A stretch of 64,000 nt of DNA from Cladocopium goreaui (GCA_947184155.2 CAMXCT020003779.1:391427-455426), one strand, 5' to 3'; positions 1 through 12,890 are shown, numbered from the stretch's first letter. Made by a program: numbers and translations. The notes: a model not told the origin generated them from the sequence alone.

Positions 1-436
1 AGAGAACCTGTAAAGAGACAGGATACTTTTGCCGTATGTATTAGAATTAGGAAGAATGCATTGTAACATATTGTAACTACTCACATATTGTTCAGATTCC
101 ACCACATTCCACCGATCACCAATATCACCAATTGATACCACCACCCGGACATAACTGCTCTAGCAAAATCAATTAGATTAGATGATTAGATTGGATTAAA
201 GTGGACTCGTACACCGATTTGCCCTCACAAAAGAGTGAATAAACTGTTTGGGAAAGGCAATACTCTTGGATTGATTGCGGTTTCTTCAAGCAGTGCTTCC
301 ATGCAATTCCATCCACTGTTCGGCTGAGACGCAGGCTGAACTCCTGACCTTTGTCAGTTGCTCCACGACCGGCACGTCAGACTGCAAAAATGGATGCAAT
401 GACTCAAAAACACAAAAAGTGATAAAAAGTGAATAC

Positions 437-484
437 AGTTCGGCATAGTTCGGCATAGTTCGGCATAGTTCGGCATAGTTCGGC
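437..484. repeat. 10-bp tandem repeat (TTCGGCATAG)n
   Basis: About five head-to-tail copies of TTCGGCATAG lie in otherwise unremarkable sequence. The flanks (1-436 and 485-700) show no convincing coding frame. An 11-bp GTTAAAAGAT-type repeat follows at about 659-699. These are short direct repeats with no visible function. Confidence 0.9.
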
Positions 485-709
485 GGAAATGGTGAGGAAG
501 CCGGAACTTTCAGACTGCGGAAGTGACTGATGTGACTGGACAAATTGGACAAGCCAAGGCCAAGTCAAGTACAGTTTGCCACTTGCCACCAACAAAACCG
601 CGTGGACAGTCAAAGAGAAAAGATGAAATCTGCAAGAATTTGAAGATTACAAAGATTAAGGTTAAAAGATGTTAAAAGATATTAAAAGATGTTAAAAGGT
701 TGTTTGCAT

Positions 710-910
710 TTATTTTCTGATTTGCTGTCTGATGTTGGAACAGGTTGGAACTGCTTGGAACGTCGGTCCAACGTCGGCTGTCTTTGCCTCATCATCTGAC
801 AGGTCCGGATGGGCGTTGTGCTGGCCCCAGGCCGCTTTTGCGCCGAAGGCAAGCATCTGATCCGGTGTGGGCAAATGAGGAAGTTCAGATGGCTCATTCC
901 AAAATGGGAT
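710..910 (-). CDS. Candidate terminal exon, unknown protein
   Basis: On the minus strand a CAG acceptor at 911-913 is followed by 66 open codons and a TAA stop. The translation begins IPFWNEPSELPHLPTPDQML and continues with an acidic DLSDDEAK segment. It has balanced composition and no low complexity, unlike its surroundings. I do not recognise the family. It could be the last exon of an intron-rich gene whose other exons lie at higher coordinates, possibly the one at 2.6-5.1 kb, but no link is visible. The call rests on codon coherence and the acceptor site only. Confidence 0.4.
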   Translation of the reverse strand: MPFWNEPSELPHLPTPDQMLAFGAKAAWGQHNAHPDLSDDEAKTADVGPTFQAVPTCSNIRQQIRK

Positions 911-2591
911 CTGGATAAATGTACTGTATCTATCTGTATCTTATATATAATATAAATTATAAAGCATTCCGAAACAGGCGTCGTAAATGATAGAAAATGG
1001 AAATAAATTTAGAGACAATAAGGGATAAGATATGAGAAAATGACAGCAACGATTTGAAGAATGGGGAAACAGCAGCGCATATGGGAGACATGGGATCAAA
1101 GTGGAGAGGGACCAAAGAGTAGGAGTATAGGAAGAGCAAAGACAAGGGGGTTCAGCCACAATCAGGAGATCTGCTGAAAAGATCAAAATTCTGCATAGAA
1201 ATATTATATTAGAAATAAAGCAGCAGAACGGCAAGCTGATGAACAGTAAGCTGCGTTTTTCGAACAAATATGCGCACAAACCTGGAAGTTTCACAATGTT
1301 TGAAACTGTTTGTGCCAGCATTCCAGTCAGAAGAACTATTTGAAGCTAAAGACAAATCCGTGTTTCAGACTGTCGATTCCAAAGTTAGAAGAAATCGTGT
1401 ACCTCAGAAGTGTTCTAACGTTGTTTCATGTTGTTTCTCTATGTGTCAACACATGATTCTGCATGATTCTGGTCATATTTCGACGGAAAGGCATGGCCAA
1501 ATAGCGCCACACCTTGGGTGCAAAAGGGCAACATTCTGTATCATCACCTGGCACACAAAGTTCACACAGAGTTCCACACAGAGTTCTTACAGACTTACAG
1601 AGTTCTTAAACCGTTTAGTTAAAGTTTAGTTACATACGCAAGGTCGATGCAAGGTCCATGCAAGGTCCAGTGTGGCTCACTGATCTTGAGGTCTGAAGGC
1701 TTCTGAGCCACGAAGTGTCATGTGGTGTACAGCAAAACAGTTTCATATGCAACTAGTGCAGTCTTTTTGCAATCTTTTCATGGCTGAAGCTCATTGCAGA
1801 GCAATTCAAACTTCTTATATATCCTACTCAAACACGACCCCAAACTTCAGGCAGCAGAAAGATGACAAACGTTTCGTCCAGTTTGACCATGTCATCAGGT
1901 ATAAGACTCGTCAGGGCAGCCCAAATTTTCAGCCCGCCACTCACGTCCACATGCCTGGAGGTCTGTGCCGCAGCACTCATAGCTTCACAACTGTGAAAAA
2001 GATGTCGAAAGACTTCGGAAGTGACGAGGAAATAGAGCGAAAACGGAAAAGGTCAACGTAAGGTCAGGGAAGGGGCGAAACATTTTGAAACCGGACGGAA
2101 AATCGGCAAAGATCATGACATGTCATGAAAACACAAGGAGGCTCCAAGCGGGCATCATGCTCAAGATTGGGGATCAAATAGAAAAGAACAGATCAAACTG
2201 AGGACAACTACCCCGGAGACTCCGCCACTGGGGCAGTTGACGACGCAATTCTTGAAAGGGCATGACAAAGAGGGAGGGAAAGGACCAAAAGAAAGGAAAA
2301 GGAATGGAAGCCACACCAGGTATGGGAGGGAACGACATGCGCGTGTTTGAAGCAAAGTAAAGAGCTTCTAGATTCTGGAGATTGGATTGGCATTGGATTG
2401 GCATTGGATTGGCAGTCTGAGTGTTAATGGATGTTAATGGCAGAGGCCGAAGATCCGGGGACCCTGTGTCTTGGTTGCGGACGCAGCAGTGCCACAGAGC
2501 AACTGCCTCAAAGCTCAGTCGGTTGACAAACGTACAAAATAATACAAACTATAATACAAAATATAGAAAGATGATTTGAGATTATTGACAT

Positions 2592-5133
2592 TTACAAACG
2601 ATGTTCAAGAAGTTCGGAAAACATCTTTTCATAGCAATGTGATAGCACATTGGCCCAACGCTCAGCAGGAGACGCCAGATGGCTGAGAAGGACGACTGGT
2701 CATCTTCACAAGCCTTGCAGCCTTGCGCGGTTGGGATCGGTGAAACGGGAAGATGAGAAAAAGATAGAAAAAACATCTCAGCAGATTAGTCACGGTCAGA
2801 GAGTTGACAGCACTGTGACAGCTCGTACCACACATGCATACACTGCATACACATGCCACACATATCACACATCAAGAGCACAGTATGGCTACGATTTCAT
2901 GTGACGCGCACAGTGTGAAATGTGACACCACGCCTTCTCGACACTTTTGCACTTAACGACTACTGTCGCACTCTGTCAAGCCAACTCTGCGGTCAAGTCA
3001 TCTGGTAAGCCTCCTTGTGATGTTCTAGCGTTGCTACAGATTTCCAGATGTGCAAAACACACAACTTGAGAAAGACCTTTAAAGACTAAGACGTCTCCGG
3101 ACGTCTCCGGTCCATCTTTCCCATTATGTCCTCTGAGGGTCTAAGATGCTCTAAGTTATCCAAGTTGTTTCAAGGTTTTGTAACAACAAACGATTTCCTT
3201 TGAGTTCATCGCATTTCAAGGTGCACGTAGCCCTTGCCTTTTCGATTTGTGCCATGCAAATGGATCTGAAAGCACAAAGCATGTGTTGCACTGTTGCACT
3301 GCAGAGGGCGGGAGAGGCACAAGTTGTTCAGGAACTTGAGAAATTCGTCCGGATTCTCTGTGGCAAAGCTCTTGAGCGCCTTCTTGTGTGCCTCAGCACC
3401 GAAAAGAGCCACAGGTAACAAGCTTCAGAGCTTTACTGAATGATATTTCTTGACCCCTGCTCTGCAATGGCAATGACCTTGGCATTTGCTTTTGCCAAAC
3501 CTCAACCTCTGACCTCCTGCATATTTGCCATATGATTTGCCCTTTAAGGAGTTCTCATGCTCTGCAACTAATCAGTGACTGTAGGTTCCATGCCTCAAGA
3601 GGCAGCATGCGCTCAAAAAGCTCCTCATCAGAATTCACAGGTGCACAACGCTGTGCACAGTGCATCAGAGCGCTGTGCGTGACGTGATTTCGCGTCTCAC
3701 AGCTCCAGGTGTCCATTGACCTACAATATCCGACAAGTTGTGCACAAGTCACAAGTATACCTAAGTATTCATGATTATTCGTGCAGTGCTCCAGTCCATG
3801 ATAGGTATGCGAAGCTGGTACTTCAGCTGCATCCTGATGTCATAGAACCTCGCTGATGCAAGCTTTAGACCCAATTGTCGGGAAATCTTCCTCCAACTTG
3901 GCATGCCTGAAAATGAGGAAAAAGAGTATACACAAACATCCCAAAACCTACTCGCGGCCTTAACCATCCTTCATCTGAAAAGTAAAAAACATGTTTAAAG
4001 ATGTTAAAATGCAAAAGACCTGGGCAGACAAACGATTGCTTTGTCTTTTCCACTGCAGTGAAGACTCTAATGCACCTCAAGCAGGTCAGCTCAAAGAAGA
4101 GCAGCTCAACACTGTGACATAATGTGACATATACTGTCATACATATACTATTACATCTTTATTACATCTACATACATCTACATCAACATACATCTACTAC
4201 AGTATGTCTCCATCATGATTTCATAATATTTCATAGATTTTCATAGTGCATCTCCAAAGTGCATGACTGCATGGCACTAGTAGGCTGCAATAGGCTCCAC
4301 ATGATCCACATTGCTCCTCTCCATCCTCTATGACCTACGCATACGCACTGTTTCTGAGGATTCCACCCTGGGATGATGTCATTTGCCAAGACTGGAGAGT
4401 TTTCGACAAGATGTCGATAGTTCGAGTTCCTGTCGAGGGCAGACTCTGCAACTTCACAAATTGGCACTAGAACTGCCAAGTTGTTGAATGTCGTTGCTAC
4501 TTTAAACCAATCCAGAGAATGAACGAGCTACTTCGAGGCTCTTCAAACTCGTTATATAGATTCCCTTGGTTTTCCCAAAGAGAAGTGAAGCTTTCCCAAG
4601 AAAAATGTAGTGTCCTGTACACAATGTCTCTTGTCCTGAGCATGGTGCATGTTTGGATCTGTTGTCTTTAGACCCTATGGAGGCGCCTCCCGCACCACTC
4701 AACAAAATCAAACCACCAAACCCCAATGGCCCTAATGAAGCGGACTGCGGAAAGCATTTGCAAACAATGCAGGAATGACGAGGTCAAATTCTTCAGGAGC
4801 GTTGCAGCCTACCCGTTGACGGAGTTGGTCAGCAGTGTCAAGCCACCGAAAAAGAGAAGCAGACGCTACATCCATTTGCATCGGACATTTTCTCAGCCGT
4901 AGACTTTACCTGTGGGTGGCCATTTCTTTGTGGGGATCTTAAAGTCTTAATGCAATATGATTAAGATGATGGTACACTGGTACATGATGCCACATGTGGC
5001 ATAGTATGCATGGTATGCATAGTATTGCATAGTGTAACCACTGAAGCACCTTTCCGCGCAGGTTTGGATTCTTCACATGGTTGCCATTGCCCAACATAAA
5101 GGTGACCTCAGATCCGTTTCTCCAAACACGCAT
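2592..5133 (-). CDS. Exon fragments of an intron-rich gene, UBE4/UFD2 core-like
   Basis: Several short coherent minus-strand blocks are separated by non-coding DNA. In transcription order they are about 5050-5133 (ends GNGNHVKNPNLRGK), 4735-4890 (LFRWLDTADQLRQRV), 4377-4500 (VLVPICEVAESALDR), 3781-3895 (SARFYDIRMQLKYQLRIPIM), 3584-3650 (SDEELFERMLPLEAW), 3299-3423 (ATENPDEFLKFLNNL) and 2592-2682 (SPAERWANVLSHCYEKM). The first, fourth and sixth resemble, in the right order, the UBE4/UFD2 core motifs xxIKNPYLRAKLVE, FYDKFxIRYxI and FLxFLNxLLND. That family elongates ubiquitin chains. I see no U-box, so the gene would be partial here. The second, third, fifth and last blocks do not match the family from memory and may belong elsewhere. 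Most boundaries end at AG or CAG/GT-like sites but are approximate. Confidence 0.4.
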
Positions 5134-5861
5134 AATAAACGACGTATAAACAGTTTATAAATGACAAAATGTTAGAAAGCTCGGAGTTTATGAACTCGGC
5201 CAAGCCGCCATTAGCAGCAAAAGCTGAGCGTCCAGGTGTAGAAACAACTGAACATGGAACAGCAAGGCACAGCGAGGCACAGTGACTCTAACTCAGCTGA
5301 TTCATAAATGGAAAAGTGTGCAAAATTTGTCTCATATATACAAATGAATACACTAGATCATGCTGTATGAATGCAAAAACATCCAGAGTCTACATGGCAC
5401 ACATTCGAAAGTCTTGGAATCTAGTGACTAGTGGAATCCCAAAGCGATGTTCACAGGGCCCTGCCTCCGAGGGACCCTTGCCTTGTGGTTGAATACTGGT
5501 CACTATCTCCAAGACCTCAAGAGTTCCGCTGAGATAACTGAGATAATTTTCAGGCTGCAGGTTTTCAGGTCTTGGCATGAAACACATTGGAAACGCTTTG
5601 ACTTTGAGGATGTGAAGCTTTTACAGATATGTTGCGGCTTGTTTGTCAAGCCGCGTCAGGACAGAACAATAAGACCTGCACTGCACCGCCCCCACCTCTA
5701 TGACATCTTCCAGAATACACGAGGGCAGCACAGACCACTGAGGAGAAACCTCCAATCGAAATATAGAGCTTGCTTGTGCGATAACGTTTGAGATACCAGT
5801 CATACCAGATCAGAGCAGCACAGTCTATCTGTCTTGGAATGGCAATGAAATGAAACAACCA

Positions 5862-5936
5862 AGGAATGAATGAATGAATGAATGAAGGAAGGAATGAATG
5901 AATGAATAGTGAATGAATGAATGCATGCATGCATGC
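5862..5936. repeat. (GAAT)n / (GCAT)n microsatellite
   Basis: Repeated GAATGAATGAAT with GGAA interruptions runs into GCATGCATGCATGC. The rest of 5.14-6.4 kb has no gene that I can support. Coherent-looking peptides at 5400-5590 change frame too often to call. Confidence 0.85.
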
Positions 5937-6401
5937 ATGACTTGTATAAGATTGCACAAGATTGCACAAGTATCATGAAACATCAATGAAGAGCATTGAA
6001 AAGCGTTTTTCAGACTCGCGCTGCTGTGTCAGACCGAGCGGCTTGGCCGACATCGGTGCAAGCGCCAATCTCTAAGCTGTGAATGAGATACACCATCACT
6101 GCACACCATGGCCTTCAAAAGGCCATGACAAAACAACACAAAAGCCAACTCTCGTGCTTGGATTTGCTGTAATAATTCGAATTCATACTATCTCATTTAT
6201 TATTCATCATTTATCATGACCTAATGGGCTGAAGACTGATTGATTTCAATCAGACCTGAAAATAGACAAAGATAAACATTGAATAACATTGATCTGTGCC
6301 AGGGACATGGTGTGCCTGGGTGGTATGCCTACTTTGACGAAGATGAGATAAGAATGGACAAGAACTATGAAGAACTGAGAGATGCTGTGCAGCTCTCTGC
6401 T

Positions 6402-7256
6402 TCATGTGTATGATTCAGCAGCAGCCCGGGCCCCGGAATCAGACGCACTGGGCTCTGCAGAGCGAAAATGTCTGTCGAATGAACTGTCGAGTGACCTGTC
6501 GAATGACCTGTCGAATCGCTGGGAGATCCGGAACGCTTCTGCCCACGTGAGCTCTTTGGGAGGATCCGTATGTGACATTCCAAGAAGAGTGTATGCAAAG
6601 AAAATGGGGACAAATGCGAGCAAGTAATGTCCACCTGGAAAAGTGATGCACTTTTCATAGCACTTCGCATGTCCAGCAGGCCCACAGTCAAAGTCCATCA
6701 CCGCCAAAGCCGCAAGGCCAACAGCCAAGACCAGAGCTGCCACACAGTTGAGTTTGTAATGGGCAAAGAGAAAAGCGCCAATCGCCCAAATCACAGCTGC
6801 ATAGACATGTACAACCCCAAGAATGCACGCTACAACAGTCAAGGCGAATTCCCCTGCCCTTGATGCCACTACCATCACTGCAGTTAGAGAGGCTACAAGA
6901 AAAACTCCGCTGAAGATCCAGATACCCTGCCATCTCCTCGATGGCCAAATTGCTTCTCCAACACCATTGACCAATCCAATCAACGGGGCTGAGGAGGAAG
7001 TGCTGAGAATTCTGCTAATCAAAAAGAGAGAAAAACCACTCCTCTGGGAGAACACTGTAGTTGCAATCGCTTCTACCAAATAGCCAAGTCCACTCAAGGC
7101 GAAATAAGTGATGTAGAGCCATTGGTGAAGGTGCTGAAGGTGGCGAGCAGTATCTGTGTTGGGACTGATGCGTCCCAAGTGCCATTCCACAAGCGCCAGA
7201 AGTGCTGCAATCGCAGCCATGCTGTATAAACAAATGCTCTTCACCTGACAGCTCAA
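6402..7256 (-). CDS. Intronless multi-pass membrane protein, unknown family
   Basis: A single open frame of 284 codons starts with MSCQVKSICLYSMAAIAALL. Hydrophobic stretches at about residues 8-24, 46-68, 86-104, 111-131, 137-165, 170-188 and 210-227 suggest six or seven membrane passes. The C-terminal 60 residues are hydrophilic and contain an in-frame repeat RFDRSFDRSLDSSFDRHF at residues 247-264, produced by a 12-bp DNA repeat at about 6474-6527. A cysteine cluster (residues 191, 199, 203) lies before the last helix. I do not recognise the family, and no catalytic motif is visible. The frame is long and intact in an area where other coding is fragmented, so I think it is a real gene. Lack of introns fits a retrocopied gene, but I see no relict leader directly upstream. 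Confidence 0.6.
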   Translation of the reverse strand: MSCQVKSICLYSMAAIAALLALVEWHLGRISPNTDTARHLQHLHQWLYITYFALSGLGYLVEAIATTVFSQRSGFSLFLISRILSTSSSAPLIGLVNGVGEAIWPSRRWQGIWIFSGVFLVASLTAVMVVASRAGEFALTVVACILGVVHVYAAVIWAIGAFLFAHYKLNCVAALVLAVGLAALAVMDFDCGPAGHAKCYEKCITFPGGHYLLAFVPIFFAYTLLGMSHTDPPKELTWAEAFRISQRFDRSFDRSLDSSFDRHFRSAEPSASDSGARAAAESYT

Positions 7257-7373
7257 ATGATCTCAAATGTATTCGAATGTTAAGATTATCAAGAGGTGTC
7301 AAAAGCATCTGGGAATCTACTGATACTGATGCGACACTTGGCAAACAAGAAGGCACACGTCAGTCTTGTGAAC

Positions 7374-7395
7374 ACACACACACACACGAGCAAAC
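7374..7395. repeat. (CA)n microsatellite
   Basis: A short run of CACACACA. From 7257 to 8630 I see no convincing gene; a coherent minus-strand peptide at about 8400-8470 (KKKQFSPDDPCSVCARYGD) is too short to call. Confidence 0.7.
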
Positions 7396-8634
7396 ATACA
7401 CACCGGCCAAGGAGCCGGATACGTGAACGCATTGAACACATTGAAGGATGGATCGGATGGATCCAGAATCACAACATTCGCTGCACCCCACACGGGTCCA
7501 GCCGAAACATTGCAAGGATTCTCCAGAGAATCCATGGCACCGAGGGAGCTGAGCCCCTTCGGTTCCAAGAATTCTCCAATTCTTGTGTGCTGTTACTTTT
7601 TTTGCCTTGGGATACATGTTTCTTTCAAAGACAATGTGATTTCAGATTGTCTTCACACTTAGAATAGAGTGGCATAACACGTAGCCGGATCTTTGTTGGT
7701 GGACCATTTGATCTTCTTCATCTTAAGACAATGTAAGTGCACTAGTTGCAGATGGATTGTCCACATGAATGAATTCGTTTGTCCGATGTGCACAATCGTG
7801 TCATTCTGCATTCCCCTGTGGGTGTGCCTTTAGTGAACAAAGGCACGAAATGCTGCTTTATCTAAAGTCTGTGCTCTTTCAATAATTCTCAATATACTTC
7901 TACGGAAATCCTATGGACACTATGGCATGTGATCTGGGCTCTGTTATGCTCTGCACACATTCGGTTTGTCCCAACCTCTTATGGCTCTGGCTGAAGCTTG
8001 AGCGCTGCGAACAAGCAACGAAGCAATGCAGTCCAGCTACTGAACAAAGACTAGATACAATTCGGAGATATTCCGAGTGATCTCCCGAAAGCTTTGGGCT
8101 GGTGACTTTGAAAACATTTTTATAGATACAGTAATGCAAATATAAACCCAAAAGCACTACCTCCATCACGTACTGAACCCTCCAGAGCATTGAACCACAC
8201 ACATTCAAACTGACTCAAACACATGGTCGGAACTGTCAGTGCGATCCATCTGTTCTCGCTGCTCTGACACACTGGTGAAGTAGAAGGGTGGCCAATCTCT
8301 CAACATCTCTTGACATCCCGACCACACTCTGCAGTATGTACACGAAAAAGGCCACTTGTCATACTACGGAAATGTCCTAGTTTGGTACTGCAACTCTGGA
8401 CGTCTCCATAACGCGCGCAAACAGAGCATGGGTCATCTGGGCTGAATTGTTTTTTTTTTGCGCTGTCATGTTTGCACAAATGTTGTGACATAGATAGCAA
8501 ACAACACCAATCGAAACCAGCTTCAAAGGAGGTCAACAAGCAGGACGCAGTACCAGTATGCACCAGTCTGTGCCAGTATTTCCTTGTTTTGCCTGCAAGA
8601 ACACAGAAACATGACTGGTATCACTGTTGTACAT

Positions 8635-9118
8635 TATAATATATATAATATATAATATAATATATATTATATATATAATATAATATAATATAATATATAA
8701 TATAATATAATGTAATATGATATAATATAATATAATACAATATAATATAATATAATGTAATATATGAAATATAATATAATATATAATATTAATATATAAT
8801 ATATAATATATAATATAATATAATATAATATAATCTGATATAATATATTATAATATAATATAATAAATTATAATATAATATAATATAATATAATATATGA
8901 AATATAATATGATATGATATGATATAATGTAATATAATATAATATAATATATAATATATAATATACAATATAAAAATATAATATAATATACAATATATAA
9001 TATGTAATATATCATATATAATATATAATATATAATATATGATATATAATATATAATATATAATATACAATATATAATATATATATAATATAATATAATG
9101 TGTATATATATATATACA
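8635..9118. repeat. AT-rich low-complexity tract, (TAATA)n/(ATATA)n
   Basis: Nearly 480 bp contains only A and T apart from a few isolated G or C bases, with TAATATAA-type periodicity. Any reading frame here is an artefact of composition. Such a tract could be a base-unpairing region or simply microsatellite expansion. Confidence 0.95.
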
Positions 9119-9310
9119 ATTCTTATCTGTATCTATATAAATATGTATATATTACATGACATGTAAATTTACTATATATGTGTACTAGCAGATGTTGGCA
9201 GCTCTCCAGCTGGCTCCAGCTCCACCGCCCCCGCCGAGCCCGCCGAGCCCCAGACTTCCTCGGTCAGGACAGAGCCTTGGACTTTGCCAGCAGCAAAATC
9301 TGCGACCTCA

Positions 9311-9376
9311 AGCTCCACACATCTCCACACATCTCCACACATCTCCACACATCTCCACACATCTCCACACATCTCC
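9311..9376. repeat. 10-bp tandem repeat (CTCCACACAT)n
   Basis: Six to seven perfect copies of CTCCACACAT. On the minus strand the repeat reads through as a C/G/D/V/W-rich peptide in a frame that continues to an acidic segment (VADFAAGKVQGSVLTEEVWG) at about 9215-9300. The coding status of that frame is uncertain. Confidence 0.9.
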
Positions 9377-10205
9377 GCGACAAAACCGATGCTGCAATTT
9401 CTGGATTCCCATGAACTCACGCAGGCATTGGACAATGAACTAGGACGATGAACGACTGTCAAGGAGCATAATATGGAGCATGGCAAACGCTTTTCTTGGG
9501 TCGTGCTCCTCTGCATGCAACCGAAAGCCTTGTTGACTTTTGTCTCGGTCATTCAACTCTTTAACACTATATACTCGGTAGCAGGCTCGGTCAGGGAAGG
9601 CTGCACCCAAGCAAAAGGCCATGACCTGAAGGTCTTTTGCTGCTGGCACTAAAAAATATATTAAAAACAATCGTATAGTCTGAGAAGTCAGAATCCATAC
9701 CCGAATTTAAGAGCCAGATCTCTTCTTGGCTAATATCCCTGGTCAAACCATTCAGTGACTCCATCACTTTCTGTCCATGCCGAGTTCCACACCAAGTTTA
9801 GGAAAGTTCCAAGGTCACCTGCTGCACCGCAAGACGATTTGTCACAGCGTTGCCAAAATGTCAACCTGTCAACCGACTTCCAGTGCAGAGTTCGCCTAGG
9901 AAGGCACTGCTGCCCAGGATGGCTTCATAGACGAGGTGCTCCCCCATCGCAGTCTGAAGGGCATCACCCAACGCACCAAATGTTCGTGAAACTTAGGGAT
10001 TCGATGTGATGCACAAATCCTGTAGCATTTGAAGTTTTGAACAGATTATAACAGATTAATACAGATTAGATCAGATTAGTTTTTCTTGGCAAGAGCGGTA
10101 GTGCATGGTAGTGCCAGGCTGAAGAGGCACCTCCATAATTGCCATGTTCTTCGTGTGGAAATAGCCAGCTGCTGCAACCATACAAAGGTTCTCCTAGATG
10201 CTTGG

Positions 10206-10469
10206 TCAACTCAATACAAGCACGAAAGCGTCACCATGGAATGGCATTGCAACAATGGCATGGTGGCATGCTTGGGTGATTGAAGATACGTGGCTCTCAC
10301 AGGACGAAATCACAATGACAAAGTCCCGGCCAAAATGCCCACGATGCCACAGGTCCTTCATCACTGGCACACAAAAGACGTGGAAAGCCTCGGTTGAGGA
10401 TGTTGAGGACCCGGTGATCTCTGCGACAGATCGAACCATGTTATCCGTCTCTATTAAGAATCCATGCAT
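10206..10469 (-). CDS. Candidate exon, unknown protein
   Basis: One minus-strand frame reads coherently for about 70 codons, including TDNMVRSVAEITGSSTSS and VMKDLWHRGHFGRDFVIVIS. The other frames are broken or low complexity. It ends near a possible intron boundary at about 10,280. I do not recognise the family. The surrounding 9.4-12 kb is otherwise non-coding apart from two further blocks at 11.3-11.55 and 11.86-12.0 kb, and these could belong to one intron-rich gene. Confidence 0.3.
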   Translation of the reverse strand: MHGFLIETDNMVRSVAEITGSSTSSTEAFHVFCVPVMKDLWHRGHFGRDFVIVISSCESHVSSITQACHHAIVAMPFHGDAFVLVLS

Positions 10470-11339
10470 CTTTATGCGTCTCTATGCACTATCTTAGTCT
10501 ATCTTACAGTTCGTAAGGCAGCAGCTCGAATGGCAAGCCAAAAGATTTGAGTCGGGAACCTCGGCCAAGAGGGATCAAGGCTTCCACGTTATAACATGTT
10601 ATAACTTGACTTTTCCATGAAATGCTTCATGGACTAGCCAGAGGACTGTCCAAAGAAGTTGAGCATCTGTACAATGTCATTGATGTCACTGTATCCAATC
10701 ATATCCAATCTGTATTTCGGCATATCTGGGCTATAGAATCACTCTGCCCCCTGTGCCATCGGAGCCTAAGATGCCACACTTTGAGGGATCAGTCAGAAGG
10801 CCCTTCGATTTTGCATAGGCTTTGGTGGCCTCGACCTGTCCAGTCACTCGATCTGTGCAGAAAGCCTCCCAGTGACCACATCTAGCAGCTGAATAGTGTG
10901 ATGTGTTGAGATGTGTTGAGCAATAGTTTTGAGTTGTGTAAGGTAGTGATGCTCAACTACCTACAAGGTCATCCGTTTCACAACCCTGTTCCTACCTCCG
11001 AGGTCTCTCCGAAACGAGGCTCGTCTATGAAGCCACCAATGACCTACAAGTGCCAAGGAAGTGCCAAGGCCAAACACACAGCCAAACACACTTCCAAAAT
11101 CTTCCAAACACCTGCGACAACTGCAACCATTGCAGCCTCGTGCACTGCATGTCAGAATTATACACATGACACTTGGTCTTCATAGTCTTCATATGTCTTC
11201 GTAGTCTTTATAGTCTTCATAGATTTTGGATGTCTGAAGAGTTTGGGGCTGAAAGATGCTGAGCACAAGCAGAACTGATCGAAACTGCCTCCTTGTCATG
11301 GTCACCTTCTCTCAGCAAGTAGAATGGCTCCAAGGTGCT

Positions 11340-11560
11340 AACCTGGCAGCGAAACCTGTTTCCACACTTGATGCACTTGACGCGCTTTATAAATCTTGTA
11401 TAAGAGCCTGAATGCAGGCTTTGCTTGAAGGCTTTGAAGGCTTGGCATGAAGTGGTGCGCAAATATATGCACATATCAACATCTGCCCCGAGCCTGAGCA
11501 AGCTTGATGGGTTTGACAAGCTCCAGGATGGCCCAAAAGCTATTGACCTTGGAATTGACA
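11340..11560 (-). CDS. Candidate exons with CxxC motif, unknown protein
   Basis: Two coherent minus-strand stretches are present. One follows a CCAAG acceptor near 11,553 and reads VNSFWAILELVKPIKLAQAR. The second (about 11,345-11,450) contains RFIKRVKCIKCGNRFRCQ, with a CIKC and a following CxxxxxC that could be half of a zinc-binding site. The join between them is not clear. No family is recognised. Confidence 0.25.
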
Positions 11561-11844
11561 CGCGCACACACACACAGATCACACAGAGTTTACGCAGGAA
11601 GTGCAGTCACGTTCACAAAACAGGAAAATCACGGTTCAGTGGCAGAAATCTACTGTGTTGGCCGGTTTTGATATGAATGTGTGGAAGGTCAACTCTGAGC
11701 AAATCATGACAAGCACTGAGGAAGTTGCGACTTCCTGCGGCTTGAGCTCCACACACACAGTCCAGATGTAGCAAAACCAGAGGACTGGGCCTTTGCAAAG
11801 TCGCTGACGTCCATGTAGAAAAAACATGAAGAAACAACACCCAA

Positions 11845-12000
11845 GAAATCGTGTTGCAATGTGATTGGAGCCTTCATGATCTGCATTTGCATCTGCATGT
11901 CCAAAGGGACTGGCCTCATGGCAAAACCGACCTTCGTAATTACCGTTTGATCACCAATCTTTTCGGATGACATACATTTGACGAAATGTTGGTAAATCAT
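11845..12000 (-). CDS. Candidate exon, unknown protein
   Basis: A minus-strand frame reads HFVKCMSSEKIGDQTVITKV then AMRPVPLDMQMQMQIMKAPI with natural composition and no stop. It is followed by a lower-quality stretch, suggesting a splice donor near 11,850. Function is unknown. From 12,001 to 12,880 I see nothing beyond short chance frames. Confidence 0.3.
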
Positions 12001-12890
12001 GGTAAATCTGTCTCAGCTCTTCAAAGCTTCACCTTCCAAGACTGACACTTCTAATTACTGATGTATTTGCAGACTCCCAGTGACTCCCAGTCAAACACGT
12101 TCAACTCCCTACAGAACCCAGCTGTGTCAGACAAGCGATCCTGTATGTCGCCAGCTATCGTGATGATTGGCACTCAGTTCGACACGCATTTTCAAGCATA
12201 TGTATGAAGCCTTGCGGCCCTTGTCCCTGAGGACAGGCGATAAAACAGGCAATGCATGGCTGGAAGACCTGGTTTCGAGGTCTAAGTGCTTTATTTTCGT
12301 ACTTTGAGAGCAATTTTACGCAGTTTCAAGGTATGCTGTGGCAGCAACCCTGTGTTGGATGGTCCGTGGCGCGACTCTTTCAGGTTGAAACACCTTTGAA
12401 TAAGGATGCCATGATGCCTTCTATACTCTGCGTGCACCCAAGCAGTCAAATGAGAACGGTTGTGCCTGGTCCATCATGTTGGCGCTCTTTGTCCTTGATG
12501 CGTGTCGGCAGCACGCGATCTCTCTAAGGTAGTAGCGCACTAGTAGTGACACAAATATTGTACGCAAAAGGAGGGGGTGTTTCGTGAAACATGTGAAACG
12601 CTGGCTTAGATGAAAAGCCGACTACACCACAAATGTCAGAATTGATTGACACGGTCGTCCTGGCTTGTGAACCGGTAATCAAGGCAGCAAACCAGGCGAC
12701 CACTGCATTTCTGCTGGCCTTATGTCAGGACATCAAACTCTACCCGCGAGTGACTGCAAATAGCTGGAGAACACACATCACATTCCATCACAAAATCAAG
12801 ATACTCCGCCGACCCCTGCCGTCAGCAGGGGGAGCGCGTCAGAGGAGGCCTTACTAGCAACAAGATGCCAGAAGGGGCGAAGAGTTTGCG

